DNA from: Arenicola marina
Taxonomy: Eukaryota > Annelida > Polychaeta > Arenicolidae
DNA length: 64,000 bases
Reading direction: 5' to 3'
Assembly: GCA_964019135.1 (NCBI GenBank)
Contig: OZ025264.1
Span: forward strand, 2,294,001-2,358,000
Under the pieces are notes generated by a model that saw only the letters and a list, made by a program, of their open reading frames with translations, was not told where the DNA came from and searched no databases. This document shows positions 1-10,313 of this stretch, piece after piece. The translations under genes and the position numbers were made by a program. The first letter of the stretch is position 1, and each line of letters begins with the position of its first letter.

Positions 1-1109
1 GTCAGTCTGGACACACCTAGTGACACCTACCATGATGACTGTGAGTGAGAGGGTCAGTCTGGACACCCCTAGTTACACGTACCATGATGACTGTGAGTGA
101 GAGGGTCAGTCTGGAGACGCCTAGTGACACTTACCATGATGACTGTGAGTGAGAGGGTCAGTCTGGACACCCCTAGTGACACTTACCATGATGAATGTGA
201 GTGAGAGGGTCAGTCTGGACACACCTAGTGACACCTACCATGATGACTGTGAGTGAGAGGGTCAGTCTGGACACACCTAGTGACACTTACCATGATGACT
301 GTGAGTGAGAGGGTCAGTCTGGACACACCTAGTGACACTTACCATGATGACTGTGAGTGAGAGGGTCAGTCTGGACGCACCTAGTTACACGTACCATGAT
401 GACTGTGAGTGAGAGGGTCAGTCTGGACGCACCTAGTGACACCTACCATGATGACTGTGAGTGAGAGGGTCAGTCTGGACACACCTAGTGACACTTACCA
501 TGATGACTGTGAGTGAGAGGGTCAGTCTGGACACACCTAGTGACACCTACCATGATGACTGTGAGTGAGAGGGTCAGTCTGGAGACGCCTAGTGACACTT
601 ACCATGATGACTGTGAGTGAGAGGGCCAGTCTGGACGCACCTAGTTACACGTACCATGATGACTGTGAGTGAGAGGGTCAGTCTGGACGCACCTAGTGAC
701 ACCTACCATGATGACTGTGAGTGAGAGGGTCAGTCTGGACACCCCTAGTGACACCTACCATGATGACTGTGAGTGAGAGGGTCAGTCTGGACACCCCTAG
801 TGACACTTACCATGATGACTGTGAGTAAGAGGGTCAGTCTGGACGCACCTAGTGACACCTACCATGATGACTGTGAGTGAGAGGGTCAGTCTGGACACCC
901 CTAGTGACACCTACCATGATGACTGTGAGTGAGAGGGTCAGTCTGGAGACGCCTAGTGACACTTACCATGATGACTGTGAGTGAGAGGGCCTGTCTGGAC
1001 ACCCCTAGTGACACCTACCATGATGACTGTGAGTGAGAGGGTCAGTCTGGACACCCCTAGTGACACTTACCATGATGACTGTGAGTGAGAGGGTCAGTCT
1101 GGACACCCC
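1..1109 (-). repeat. 52-bp minisatellite carrying a 5' splice site
   Basis: About 21 tandem copies of a 52-bp unit run from the window edge into the exon at 1071-1245. Read on the minus strand, each unit holds the last ~30 bases of that exon (coding TLSLTVIM), the donor GTAAGT or GTAGGT, and about 15 bases of intron. The array is cut by the window edge, so its full length is unknown. Each unit also contains CACTCACAG, an acceptor-like string 8 bases before the donor. Because 52 is not a multiple of 3, use of an outer donor would shift the frame. Confidence 0.95.
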
Positions 1110-1245
1110 TCCGAAGAAGGATGCCGCCCCGATGAGAGCCAGAGCGCCCGGATCGATCCACTTCCAGAAGAGTTTGACCGGGACTCCTCCGTGGATGTCG
1201 ACCAGAGCCCGACCGACGACGCGGCCGTACAGACCGCCGATAAAC
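1071..1245 (-). CDS. CLC chloride/proton exchanger, exon covering helices N-O-P (last exon in window)
   Basis: This 175-bp exon is read on the minus strand. The acceptor CTCCAG precedes 1245 and the donor GTAAGTG follows 1071. It completes the Leu codon begun in the exon at 6453-6624 (CT plus G) and adds 58 codons, ending in phase 0. The peptide starts FIGGLYGRVVGRALVDIHGG and ends with GALALIGAASFFGG and then VSRLTLSLTVIM. This matches the CLC block around helices N to P, which in ClC-7 reads like ALMGAAAQLGG...RMTLSLTVIM. Both splice sites lie inside tandem arrays built from copies of themselves. The following exon, with helices Q/R and the CBS domains, lies beyond position 1. Confidence 0.92.
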
Positions 1246-1619
1246 CTGGAGACACATAAACACAGATAAACCTGGAGACACATAAACACAGATAAACCTG
1301 GAGTCACATAAACACAGATAAACCTGGAGACACAGATAAACCTGGAGACACACATAAACACAGATAAACCTGGAGACACATAAACACAGATAAACCTGGA
1401 GACACAGATAAACCTGGAGACACACATAAACACAGATAAACCTGGAGACACATAAACACAGATAAACCTGGAGACACACATAAACACAGATAAATCTGGA
1501 GACAGATAAACCTGGAGACACACATAAACACAGATAAACCTGGAGACACACATAAACACAGATAAACCTGGAGACACACATAAACACAGATAAACCTGGA
1601 GACACACATAAACACACAT
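1239..1619 (-). repeat. 26-28-bp minisatellite carrying a 3' splice site
   Basis: About 14 units of 26 or 28 bases, with some 17-base short forms, start at the acceptor of the exon at 1071-1245. On the minus strand every unit contains TCTCCAG followed by GTTTATC, which is the acceptor plus the first seven exon bases, and then a TGTGTTTATGTGTG filler. The acceptor is therefore copied many times upstream of the exon. The nearest extra acceptor would add 26 bases and shift the frame. Confidence 0.93.
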
Positions 1620-3684
1620 AACTGATCTTGTTATTGACAACATACTGGGCGTGTAAACCGGCACTGACATACGACGATCTATATATTATGGAGAGGCACT
1701 TTATACTTCGCTTAAGCTGAATGGACTAATGGTTCACCGTATGGCGACACTAATTATAGTCACTTGACAAATGTACGACCATTTTAAATATATTTCTACA
1801 GCGTCTTGTGGTTGTGGTTTAACGACCATACAGGGAGATTGGTTTTATCATGTCATAGCAAGGGACAAGATCAATAGCTACACTCGGGAGCGTTCGTTCT
1901 GCCTGAGTCTCTGGACTATTCGGTGATTAGCCTACGGGGACTTACTGAGCAACAAGGAAATACCGGAATAAGAACAAGATAACGTGTCATATACACATTG
2001 TCGACGATATCTCAGTATAAATCATTACAAACTTATTGCACACATTTTTGTCCTAATATGTGTTTGACGTAACATAATATGTTAATACTATGTTAATACT
2101 ATGTTAATACTATGTTAATACTATGCACGACGCGATCTGAATTAAATATCTCTTTCTGCTTCCTGATGCATGCGTACAAATAATGAATACTTAATTAACT
2201 ACACTTTTGACAGGGATGACGTCACATTTTTTAACTGGAGAGTTTATACCAATTGAACAATATTTTCTTATGCGTGTAGAATGATTGCACTGTTTCATGG
2301 CCCGTTCGTTTAAGGTATTAACTTATTAACTCTTAAAGAATTGAAACTTGGTCGCAACGTCGCAATATACGTGTGCTGCTTTATAGCCCTGCTGTGTCGC
2401 CACGTGCCAGGTGGGCATAATATGGGTTATTTACCCATTCTCGGACTTGAGTCGCCCGCCCACGTCTAACTCCGAATGTAATTGGCAGGTAATAAAGGTT
2501 GCCTGACAGAGCCGAGCGGTCTACTCGGCAATCTATGCAAGTCACAAACGTTAAGAGAATATATCATGCAACGCGCCGCCTAGCGGACCCCACTCGCACC
2601 ATTTGTCGAGATCCTGGCGTACCTCCACACCCACTGACCTTTCTCCGGACGCGATGGGGGGAGGGGGCAGGTGCCGATGAGGTGGGGGAGGGGGGGGGGG
2701 GGGGCTGGGGAGGGGCGTACACGTTCAATCTCAGGCACCAGGGGAGGGGGGGGGGGTTAGTTGGGGTCCGTGTGGGTGATGGTGGGTTCGAGCGCGGGGG
2801 TTGGGGGTGGGACTAAGAGGGGGAATCTCGCGGAATCTCGCGGTAAACAGGACCAGCGAACACGTGACCAGACTGAGAGAGTACAGCGCCATCTGGCGAC
2901 TGTGTCTGGAACCGTGATGACTCCTGACCTTGTGAGGGTCACGTCGTTATTAGCGTTCGCGGGTCACGGGACCGTGATCGACATACGGAAGTTAACACGT
3001 GACCGGAATCAGACAAAGCTGGATTCCGGCGACGCTGCCCCCCCCCCACACTTCCCCCTCCCCCTCCCCTCTTGGGTGATATATGGGTCGGCACGCTGAA
3101 GCGATGAGCACGTTTTAGGGTATCACTAAAAGGGATGCTGAGGTGGAAATAACAGGAATTCACAGAATCGCTACACCATTTTGGAAGCTGGTGGCTTTTT
3201 CCGATCATGTGCTCTATAACATTAATTACCTTGTTCACCTGAACAGCATGAAGACATAAGAACCACAGGTATTATGTGTGTACATTACAAGCAGTTTCCT
3301 TGTTGTATAGGGCAGGGTGTGACATCTTCCTGTAAAGGTTAGGATCGGGCGGTTTTGGAGGATTGCCTCATAATATGAGGTACGCAGACAGTATCTAACC
3401 TGGAGTAAGACCTCCGTCCCGTGCTATGGCCAAAATGTTACAAACGAGTTGTGACGCCGCCCTAGCAGTGGGGAAGCTATAGTCTAGCCTCAGGCTGATA
3501 ACTGATACGCGCTGGTATCAGATGAGCGAAAGACGCCTAAGAAACTTACAGACAGCCATGTAACCTTATCGAGAATACGTTAACTGGATAATATTGACAA
3601 AAACATGATACATTCTACCCCTCTCGTATAATTATTGAAAGTTATTATTTCAACGAAGTCAAATGTAATCAAGCGAACGCTAGA
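1620..3684. other. Intronic sequence, no gene seen
   Basis: This is intron between the CLC exons at 1071-1245 and 6453-6624. It is AT-rich unique sequence to about 2450, then contains G-rich runs (2680-2810) and C-rich runs (3040-3075). Four copies of TATGTTAATAC lie at 2078-2125. The short reading frames here overlap homopolymer runs and look non-coding. Confidence 0.6.
2078..2125 (+). repeat. 11-bp tandem repeat, 4 copies
   Basis: TATGTTAATAC is repeated four times almost perfectly within AT-rich intron DNA. Confidence 0.85.
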
Positions 3685-5045
3685 CCTAGTAGACTCCGAG
3701 GCGCGTAGGCCCCTAGACTCAGAGGCGCGTAGGCGCGTAGACTCAGAGGCGCGTAGGCGCGTAGACTCAGAGGCGCGTAGGCGCGTAGACTCAGAGGCGC
3801 GTAGGCCCCTAGACTCAGAGGCGCGTAGGCGCGTAGACTCAGAGGCGCGTAGGCGCGTAGACTCAGAGGCGCGTAGGCGCGTAGACTCAGAGGCGCGTAG
3901 ACTCAGAGGCGCGTAGGCGCGTAGACTCAGAGGCGCGTAGGCGCGTAGACTCAGAGGCGCGTAGGCGCGTAGACTCAGAGGCGCGTAGGCGCGTAGACTC
4001 AGAGGCGCGTAGACTCAGAGGCGCGTAGGCGCGTAGACTCAGAGGCGCGTAGGCGCGTAGACTCAGAGGCGCGTAGGCGCGTAGACTCAGAGGCGCGTAG
4101 GCGCGTAGACTCAGAGGCGCGTAGGCCCCTAGACTCAGAGGCGCGTAGGCGCGTAGACTCAGAGGCGCGTAGGCGCGTAGACTCAGAGGCGCGTAGGCGC
4201 GTAGACTCAGAGGCGCGTAGGCGCGTAGACTCAGAGGCGCGTAGACTCAGAGGCGCGTAGGCGCGTAGACTCAGAGGCGCGTAGACTCAGAGGCGCGTAG
4301 GCGCGTGGACTCAGAGGCGCGTAGGCGCGTAGACTCAGAGGCGCGTAGGCGCGTAGACTCAGAGGCGCGTAGGCGCGTAGACTCAGAGGCGCGTAGACTC
4401 AGAGGCGCGTAGGCGCGTAGACTCAGAGGCGCGTAGGCGCGTAGACTGAGAGGCGCGTAGACTCAGAGGCGCGTAGGCGCGTAGACTCAGAGGCGCGTAG
4501 GCCCCTAGACTCAGAGGCGCGTAGGCGCGTAGACTCAGAGGCGCGTAGGCGCGTAGACTCAGAGGCGCGTAGGCCCCTAGACTCAGAGGCGCGTAGGCGC
4601 GTAGACTCAGAGGCGCGTAGGCGCGTAGACTCAGAGGCGCGTAGGCGCGTAGACTCAGAGGCGCGTAGACTCAGAGGCGCGTAGGCGCGTAGACTCAGAG
4701 GCGCGTAGGCGCGTAGACTCAGAGGCGCGTAGGCGCGTAGACTCAGAGGCGCGTAGGCGCGTAGACTCAGAGGCGCGTAGACTCAGAGGCGCGTAGGCGC
4801 GTAGACTCAGAGGCGCGTAGGCGCGTAGACTCAGAGGCGCGTAGGCCCCTAGACTCAGAGGCGCGTAGGCGCGTAGACTCAGAGGCGCGTAGGCGCGTAG
4901 ACTCAGAGGCGCGTAGGCGCGTAGACTCAGAGGCGCGTAGACTCAGAGGCGCGTAGGCGCGTAGACTCAGAGGCGCGTAGGCGCGTAGACTCAGAGGCGC
5001 GTAGGCGCGTAGACTCAGAGGCGCGTAGGCGCGTAGACGCAGAGG
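3685..5045 (+). repeat. 24/15-bp GC-rich minisatellite
   Basis: About 60 copies of a unit starting GACTCAGAGGCGCGTA, with or without the extra GGCGCGTA block, extend over 1.36 kb. Long (24 bp) and short (15-16 bp) units alternate irregularly, and a GGCCCCTA variant recurs at several points. The unit keeps a plus-strand frame open at the left end (reads DSEARRRV repeatedly), but this is a by-product of the repeat. Confidence 0.95.
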
Positions 5046-5489
5046 CGCTTTGTGCGCATAGTTTTTCTCCAGCTAGTAGAGGCTAGTAGGAGTGGGTGAA
5101 GCAGCCCAAGCGGATGTTCCTTATCTGAGTCTATTAGGAAGCGCATTGTTTGCTATTCCGAAGAGGAAGTAAAAAATGATCTGGACATAGATCTAGTAGC
5201 TAGTAGAAGGTTGGACTTTATTTTTGACCCCGCACTGTCTCTTGCACAGTCGGCAGTCATACCAGGTAAATTATGTTTTTTTTATTTTTAAGAATTGGAA
5301 ATTTATTTTGCCATATAGTCTGTTATGTCCCAAAATTAAATAACATTACTAAATATATGGTCGGAAAAAAAGTGTATGAAATATTTTACAATGACGCCAG
5401 GCGGTCGAATTCTTACGACCTTACTCTGGGCTCACCAAGTCACAACTGTCATCATTTATGTCGGGGCCTCTTCAGAGATACGGCGAAGT
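5046..5489. other. Intronic sequence, no gene seen
   Basis: Unique, moderately AT-rich intron DNA sits between the GC-rich array and the donor-derived array. I see no coding signal. Confidence 0.5.
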
Positions 5490-6470
5490 ACGACTTGGAC
5501 AGTGACGTGACATTTCGTATTCACAGCATAGGGACGAGTCGGGTGAGGTGGGAGGTGGGCAGTGAGTAGCCCCATGTGACGCTGTTGGTTTGAAGTTTAG
5601 GTATCATAGCACACAATAACGATGGTTTGATGGAACGTACCATTAAGAGCACTTAGTCGCCCACGCAAACAAATCTTCCCCCCACATTTCCTGCCTGCGG
5701 ATATGAGACTGTTGTGCGGAGCAACAACTGTCTCATATGGGACTAGGCAGTGAGGGGACAGTTTGTACCCACAGCCTGGGGACAAGTTGGGCAGTGAGGT
5801 GACAGTTCGTACTCACAGCATGGGGACGACATGGGCAGTGAGGTGACAGTTCGTACTCACAGCATGGGGACGACATGTGCGAGGTACGAGTTGGGCAGTG
5901 AGGTGACAGTTCGTACTCACATCATGGGGACGACATGGGCAGTGAGGTGACAGTTCGTACTCACAGCATGGGGACGACATGGGCAGTGAGGTGACAGTTC
6001 GTACTCACAGCATGGGGACGACATGGGTAGTGAGGTGACAGTTCGTACTCACAGCATGGGGACGACATGTGCGAGGTACGAGTTGGGCAGTGAGGTGACA
6101 GTTCGTGCTCACAGCGTAGGGACGACATGGGCATTGAGGTGACAGTTCGTACTCACAGCATGGGGACGACATGTGCGAGGTACGAGTTGGGCAGTGAGGT
6201 GACAGTTCGTACTCACAGCATGGGGACGACATGGGCAGTGAGGTGACAGTTCGTACTCACAGCATGGGGACGACATGGGCAGTGAGGTGACAGTTCGTAC
6301 TCACAGCATAGGGACGACATGGGCAGTGAGGTGACAGTTCGTACTCACAGCATGGGGACGACATGGGCAGTGAGGTGACAGTTCGTACTCACAGCATGGG
6401 GACGACATGGGCGAGGTACGAGTTGGGCAGTGAGGTGACAGTTCGTACTCACAGCATGGGGACGACGATG
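5490..6470 (-). repeat. 44-bp minisatellite carrying a 5' splice site
   Basis: About 15 regular copies lie at 5740-6470, and a diverged copy sits at 5490-5570. On the minus strand the unit contains GTCGTCCCCATGCT, the last 14 bases of the exon at 6453-6624, followed by GTGAGTACGAACTGTCACC, the donor and start of the intron. Some units carry a 16-bp insertion (GTGCGAGGTACGAGTT on plus). Unit lengths of 44 and 60 mean that a neighbouring donor (+44) would shift the frame. Confidence 0.94.
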
Positions 6471-6624
6471 CCGCTGGCCACGGCCGTGCCCGCCGACCAG
6501 CAGGACATGAGGAAGTAGACCGGCAGGATGGAGAGCAGCGAGCTGTAGCCGAACTGTAAGTGGGTCCGGCGAGAGAAGAGGAACCTGAGGGCCTGCTGTC
6601 CGTTCACGTTCAGCAGGCTCGACA
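6453..6624 (-). CDS. CLC chloride/proton exchanger, exon covering helices L-M-N
   Basis: This exon is 172 bp. The acceptor is TCTTCCCCAG before 6624 and the donor is GTGAGTACG after 6453. It supplies TG to finish the Val codon from the exon at 8433-8710, 56 full codons, and CT to start a Leu codon. The peptide runs SSLLNVNGQQALRFLFSRRT, then THLQFGYSSLLSILPVYFLM, then SCWSAGTAVASGIVVPM. This fits the CLC segment that reads ...[23 protein letters not shown] in ClC-7. The anion-site motif GxFxP appears here as GIVVP, with Val in place of the usual Phe. The donor lies at the edge of the 44-bp array at 5490-6470. Confidence 0.93.
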
Positions 6625-6663
6625 CTGGGGAAGAGACGAGCGGGGTGAACATGGTGACGGGCA

Positions 6664-7460
6664 GCGGGGGGGGGGGGGGTGGGAGAGGTGGGAGAGGCAG
6701 GAGGTGAGAGAGGCAGGAGGTGGTGCAGCGGGGGTGGGAGGGGTGGGAGGGGTGGGAGGTGGGGGAGGTAGAAGGTGGGAGAGGTGGGAGAGGTGGGAGA
6801 GGTGGGAGGTGGGGGAGGCAGGAGGTGGGGGAGGTGGGAGAGGTGGGAGGGGTGGGAGAGGTGGGAGAGGTGGGAGGTGGGGGAGGCAGGAGGTGGGGGA
6901 GGCAGGAGGTGGGGGAGGTGGGAGAGGCAGGAGGTGGGAGATGCAGGAGGTAGGAAAGGCAGGAGGTGGGAGATGCAGGAGGTGGAAGAGGTAGGAGAGG
7001 TGGGAGAGGCAGGAGGTGGGAGAGGCAGGAGGTGGGATATGCAGGAGATGGGAGAGGCAGGAGGTGGGAGAGGTGGGAGAGGCAGGAGGTGGGAGAGGTG
7101 GGAGAGGCAGGAGGTGAGAGATGCAGGAGATGGGTGCGGCAGGAGGTGGGAGAGGCAGGAGGTGGAAGAGGCAGGAGGTGGGAGAGGCAGGAGGTGGGAG
7201 AAGCAGGAAGTGGGAGATGCAGGAGGTGGGAGAGGCAGGAGGTGGGAGATGCAGGAGGTGGGAAATGCAGGAGGTGGGAGAGGCAGGAGGTGGGAGAGGC
7301 AGGAGGTTGGGGAGGCAGGAGGTGGGAGAGGTGGGAGAGGCAGGAGGTGGGAAGGCAGGAGGTGGGAGAGGCAGGAGGTGGGCAAGACAGGAGGTGGGAG
7401 AGGCAGGAGGTGGAAGAGGCAGGAGGTGGGAGGTTGGAGAAGCAGGCGGTTGGAGAGGCA
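6664..7460 (+). repeat. 15-bp purine-rich array upstream of an exon acceptor
   Basis: About 50 units of GGTGGGAGAGGCAGGA and close variants. On the minus, gene-sense strand it is an 800-base pyrimidine-rich stretch ending about 40 bases upstream of the acceptor at 6624. All frames stay open over long distances because the unit is short and stop-free, so the 140-430-codon frames here are not genes. Confidence 0.93.
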
Positions 7461-8432
7461 GGAGGCGAGAGAGGCAGGGGGTAGGGGACAAACCGAGACA
7501 GGGGATAGAGGGATGGGGGAGGCAGGGGTAGGGAAGGCAGGGGTGAGCAGAGACCGAGAGAGTTTGTGAGGGAGGAGGGGGAGACAGAAGGAGTAAGTAC
7601 AGGGGTCAGAGAGAGCGACACCGAGAGTGGAGAAGGTAGTAAACGGGGGAGACGGAAAGGGTGATTAGGGGGTGTGGGGACGAGGGGGGGGGGATGGGCT
7701 ATGGGTTTAGATAGGGGGTGAGTAATAAAGGAAGAGGCAAGAGGCAAGGCACGGCGATTGGCAGAATAAAAATGTACAAGGGCAGGAAAGAGCCAGGAGA
7801 GGGGAAAGGGGAACGCGCAGAGAGAAGGGCGATCGGATAAAACAGAGGAGTCAATGACAGAGATATCATACAGTTAAAGTTACATGTGGAGCTGACCGTT
7901 GCGACGGCTGTACCAAAATAAACATAAACAGGAAATGTTTCCTTTGACCACAAGCAGTGTCAACGGCCACCGCCAAAGAAAAAGTGGCGCTCCGGACGCT
8001 TCTATTGTCTCATATAATTTAGCGCTTGGGGGTCCCTGTCGGTGGCACCGGTAAACGACTTGTGTACACACGTTTATGACGTTTCAAATCAGCACAAGTT
8101 TTCATTTTTGTGGCGGACAATTCATGAATTTGAAATGTTTTGCTCATTGGCAGATAATTGGTGAGCGATATGGTAGGTGTTTATTGTCTATTATGAACCT
8201 TAAGGCCTTAGGTTTGTGTTCTTATACGCAAATTTGGCATTCAAAAACAGCGAAACAACTCCACATGCAACTTTAACTCACTTTACTATAATAATGTACC
8301 GTTAAATAATATAAACCGTCATTTAATATGATTATTCATTGCTAACATGCATGCCTTACGTAAGAACAGCCCGTTTAGAAATACATACATATATATATCA
8401 TTAGTACATAGAAGGCCCTGTGCAGTCCGTAC
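7461..8432. other. Intronic sequence, no gene seen
   Basis: Purine-rich flank of the array to about 7750, then unique DNA. No exon-like block is visible before 8433. Confidence 0.5.
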
Positions 8433-8710
8433 CTTCGTTGTACTCTCCCTGTACGAGCGTTCCGTTGACCCAGCGCGGGGGCACACACCAGTAGGTCTGC
8501 AGCGTGCTGTCCACGGCGTAGCTATAGCGAGGGTCGGTGGGACAGTGCCGCAAGCTCTCGTTGGTGAACCCAATGAGTTCATCGGAGTGGTACCCGGCGT
8601 TGCCTTGGGTACTGCGCCGGTGGCGCGTGTCGTGGTCTGCATAGATATCGTAGCTGGCGTCGTGTGCGGTTGAGCCTTTGTCAGAATTGCCGTGGCTGTG
8701 GTCGCTATCA
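8433..8710 (-). CDS. CLC chloride/proton exchanger, exon for the luminal K-M loop
   Basis: This exon is 278 bp. The acceptor is TATGTCCCCAG before 8710 and the donor is GTACGG after 8433. It gives T to finish a Ser codon, 92 codons, and G to start a Val codon. The peptide begins DSDHSHGNSDKGSTAHDASY and ends TYWCVPPRWVNGTLVQGEYNE. The final EYNE matches the conserved EYN just before helix L/M in ClC-7 and CLC-d (GEYNSMA, EYNDLAT). The rest is a long, hydrophilic, His/Asp/Ser-rich loop with two N-glycosylation sequons (NES in FTNESL and NGT in VNGTL). It is longer than the equivalent loop in ClC-7. Glycosylation of this loop is known for ClC-6, so lumenal exposure is a reasonable inference. 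Confidence 0.9.
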
Positions 8711-9036
8711 CTGGGGACATAGACAGAACACGTCTTAGGCTTCATTAGGGCTTATAATATACATGTCACAAATTAGAGACAACTCAACATAGAGGGAAAT
8801 CTATATGTGTGGGCGATAGAGCCTAGTCACATGTCGTTACAGTTTAGTTTTCGAATGTCTAAAACATATACGTTAAAAATATACGCATGGTAACATCACG
8901 GAAGAATCGTCATATTACGTTGATCGAATTGCTGTAGGCGTACGGTAACAACGAATTATCAATTATGGTCTGGCATTCGACTGCGTAGCCTACCAATGCT
9001 ATATTGCTCACAGATGTGCTGTGCACTGTTTTGGTG
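8711..9036. other. Intronic sequence, nothing seen
   Basis: AT-rich unique intron DNA without repeats or exon-like blocks. Confidence 0.5.
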
Positions 9037-9230
9037 GAACATTTTCATGATGACGTCATTTACATGATGCTGATGCTCACGATGACGTCACAAACACGGT
9101 ACTGACGTAACATTATCGTCATGACGTAACATACTCGTGATTACGTAATATATTCGGGATGACGTAACATATATGTCATGACGTCACGGATTTAATGCTG
9201 ACGTCACTGACCTGATGCTGACGTGGCTAA
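9037..9230. repeat. Degenerate ~20-bp TGACGT-containing array at a donor site
   Basis: Nine copies of a TGACGT or TTACGT core occur at spacing close to 20 bases, several as full palindromes TGACGTCA. ATGCTGACGT occurs at 9194-9203 in the intron and again at 9214-9223 inside the exon that starts at 9212, so the array crosses the exon boundary. TGACGTCA is also the cAMP-response-element consensus, but the regular spacing makes a decayed tandem repeat the simpler reading. Confidence 0.6.
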
Positions 9231-9336
9231 CTTGAGCGGAGGCAGTGGCGGAGGCCGTGGAGTCCGTCACCGGACATTCCATGGGCTTGCAGGGGAAGGC
9301 GGCCGGAAGGTAGATGGTGATGGTGCCCCAAATAAT
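9212..9336 (-). CDS. CLC chloride/proton exchanger, exon for the end of helix K
   Basis: This exon is 125 bp. The acceptor is CTGTGTTACAG before 9336 and the donor is GTCAGT after 9212, a weaker but acceptable site. It holds 41 codons plus AG. The peptide starts IIWGTITIYLPAAFPCKPME and continues CPVTDSTASATASAQVSHVSI. It joins in phase 0 to the exon at 10286-10480 and in phase 2 to the exon at 8433-8710. The position corresponds to ClC-7 helix K and the start of the luminal loop (...TATVAFVLIYSSRDCQPL). The start and end were chosen because only these sites keep phase on both sides. Confidence 0.87.
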
Positions 9337-9699
9337 CTGTAACACAGCCACGTGCAGAAGAAAGATACGGTAAGATGCCATGGTCTAATAGTCCCTTACA
9401 GCGAAGGTCAATGTAATGTCTCGAGTTACGATGACATGGCTAGGTTGATATGGTCCAACACATTCTCACTATTTCATTAGAATATTGATTATGGAGTTTT
9501 AGTATCAAGTATTATTCTGATAATCTTACAAACGAATCTACAAATAGTTATCCGAGCCCATAACCTTCTATCTGGATTCGTGACGTGCTGCCCGGATCTA
9601 CATCGCGTTCCTACTCATCACTCGTCAGCGGGTCCGTAATACTGTGTCCAGATCAGTGACCGGATATGATCTGGTCGGAGCATTAGCCTTCCAACCAGA
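9337..9699. other. Intronic sequence, no gene seen
   Basis: Unique intron DNA. From about 9590 it begins to resemble degraded copies of the following 20-bp array (GGATC...TGACC). Confidence 0.5.
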
Positions 9700-10201
9700 C
9701 CAATGATCTTCTGGTCACTGGACTTGTTAGATCAATAACCTTAGGGTCGGATCAATGACCTTCCGGACGGATCAATGACCTTCCGGTCGGATCCATGACT
9801 TTCCTGTCGGATCCATGACCTTCCGTCGGATCAATGACCTTCCGGTCGGATCCATGACCTTCCGGTCGGATCAATGATTTTTCGGTCGAATCAATGACCT
9901 TCCAATCGGATTACTGACCTTCCGGTCGGATCAATGACCTTCCCGTCGGACCAATGACTTTCCGGTCGGATCAATGACCTTCCGATAGGATCAATGACCT
10001 TCCGGTCGGATCAATAATTTTCCAGTCGGGTCAATGACCTCCCGGTCGGATCAATGACCTTCCGGTCGGATTAATGACCTTCCGGTCGGATCAATAACCT
10101 TCCGGTCGGATTAATGAACTTCCGGTAGGATCAATAATTTCCGGTAGGATCAGTGGCCTTCGGGTCGGATCCATGACCTTGCGATCGGATCTATGACCTA
10201 C
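9700..10201 (-). repeat. 20-bp minisatellite, possibly donor-derived
   Basis: About 25 units of GGATCAATGACCTTCCGGTC with many point variants. The minus-strand core GGAAGGTCATGGATCC differs at only two of 16 positions from GGTAGGTCATGGAACC, the donor region of the exon at 10286-10480. The array runs directly into the 28-bp donor repeat at 10202. Confidence 0.9.
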
Positions 10202-10313
10202 CGTGATGAAGATGGGTTCCATGACCTACCATGATGAGTATGGGTTCCATGACCTACCATGATGAGGATGGGTTCCATGACCTACCATGATGAGGATGGG
10301 TTCCATGAAGCGC
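10202..10313 (-). repeat. 28-bp tandem repeat carrying a 5' splice site
   Basis: Four copies start at 10202, 10230, 10258 and 10286; the last lies in the exon. On the minus strand each unit reads GGTTCCATGACC on plus, that is exon end CCCATCCTCATCATG followed by the donor GTAGGTCATGGAA. The unit is not a multiple of 3, so only the innermost donor at 10286 keeps frame with the next exon. Confidence 0.94.

Noticed and set aside
1895-1970. Plus-strand peptide PESLDYSVISLRGLTEQQ, like the N-terminal ESLDY signature of ClC-7 and CLC-d
   Set aside because: It lies on the opposite strand from the gene and downstream of its modelled exons, has no matching splice sites, and only the five-residue core is similar. 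Chance is more likely.
5740-6470. CRISPR-like array of direct repeats
   Set aside because: There are no unique spacers; it is a continuous tandem repeat in a eukaryotic intron. The same was considered and rejected for the other arrays.
6345-7747. Pro/Ser/Leu-rich minus frames up to 432 codons
   Set aside because: Artefacts of the purine-rich array; only the last part, the exon at 6453-6624, is real coding sequence.
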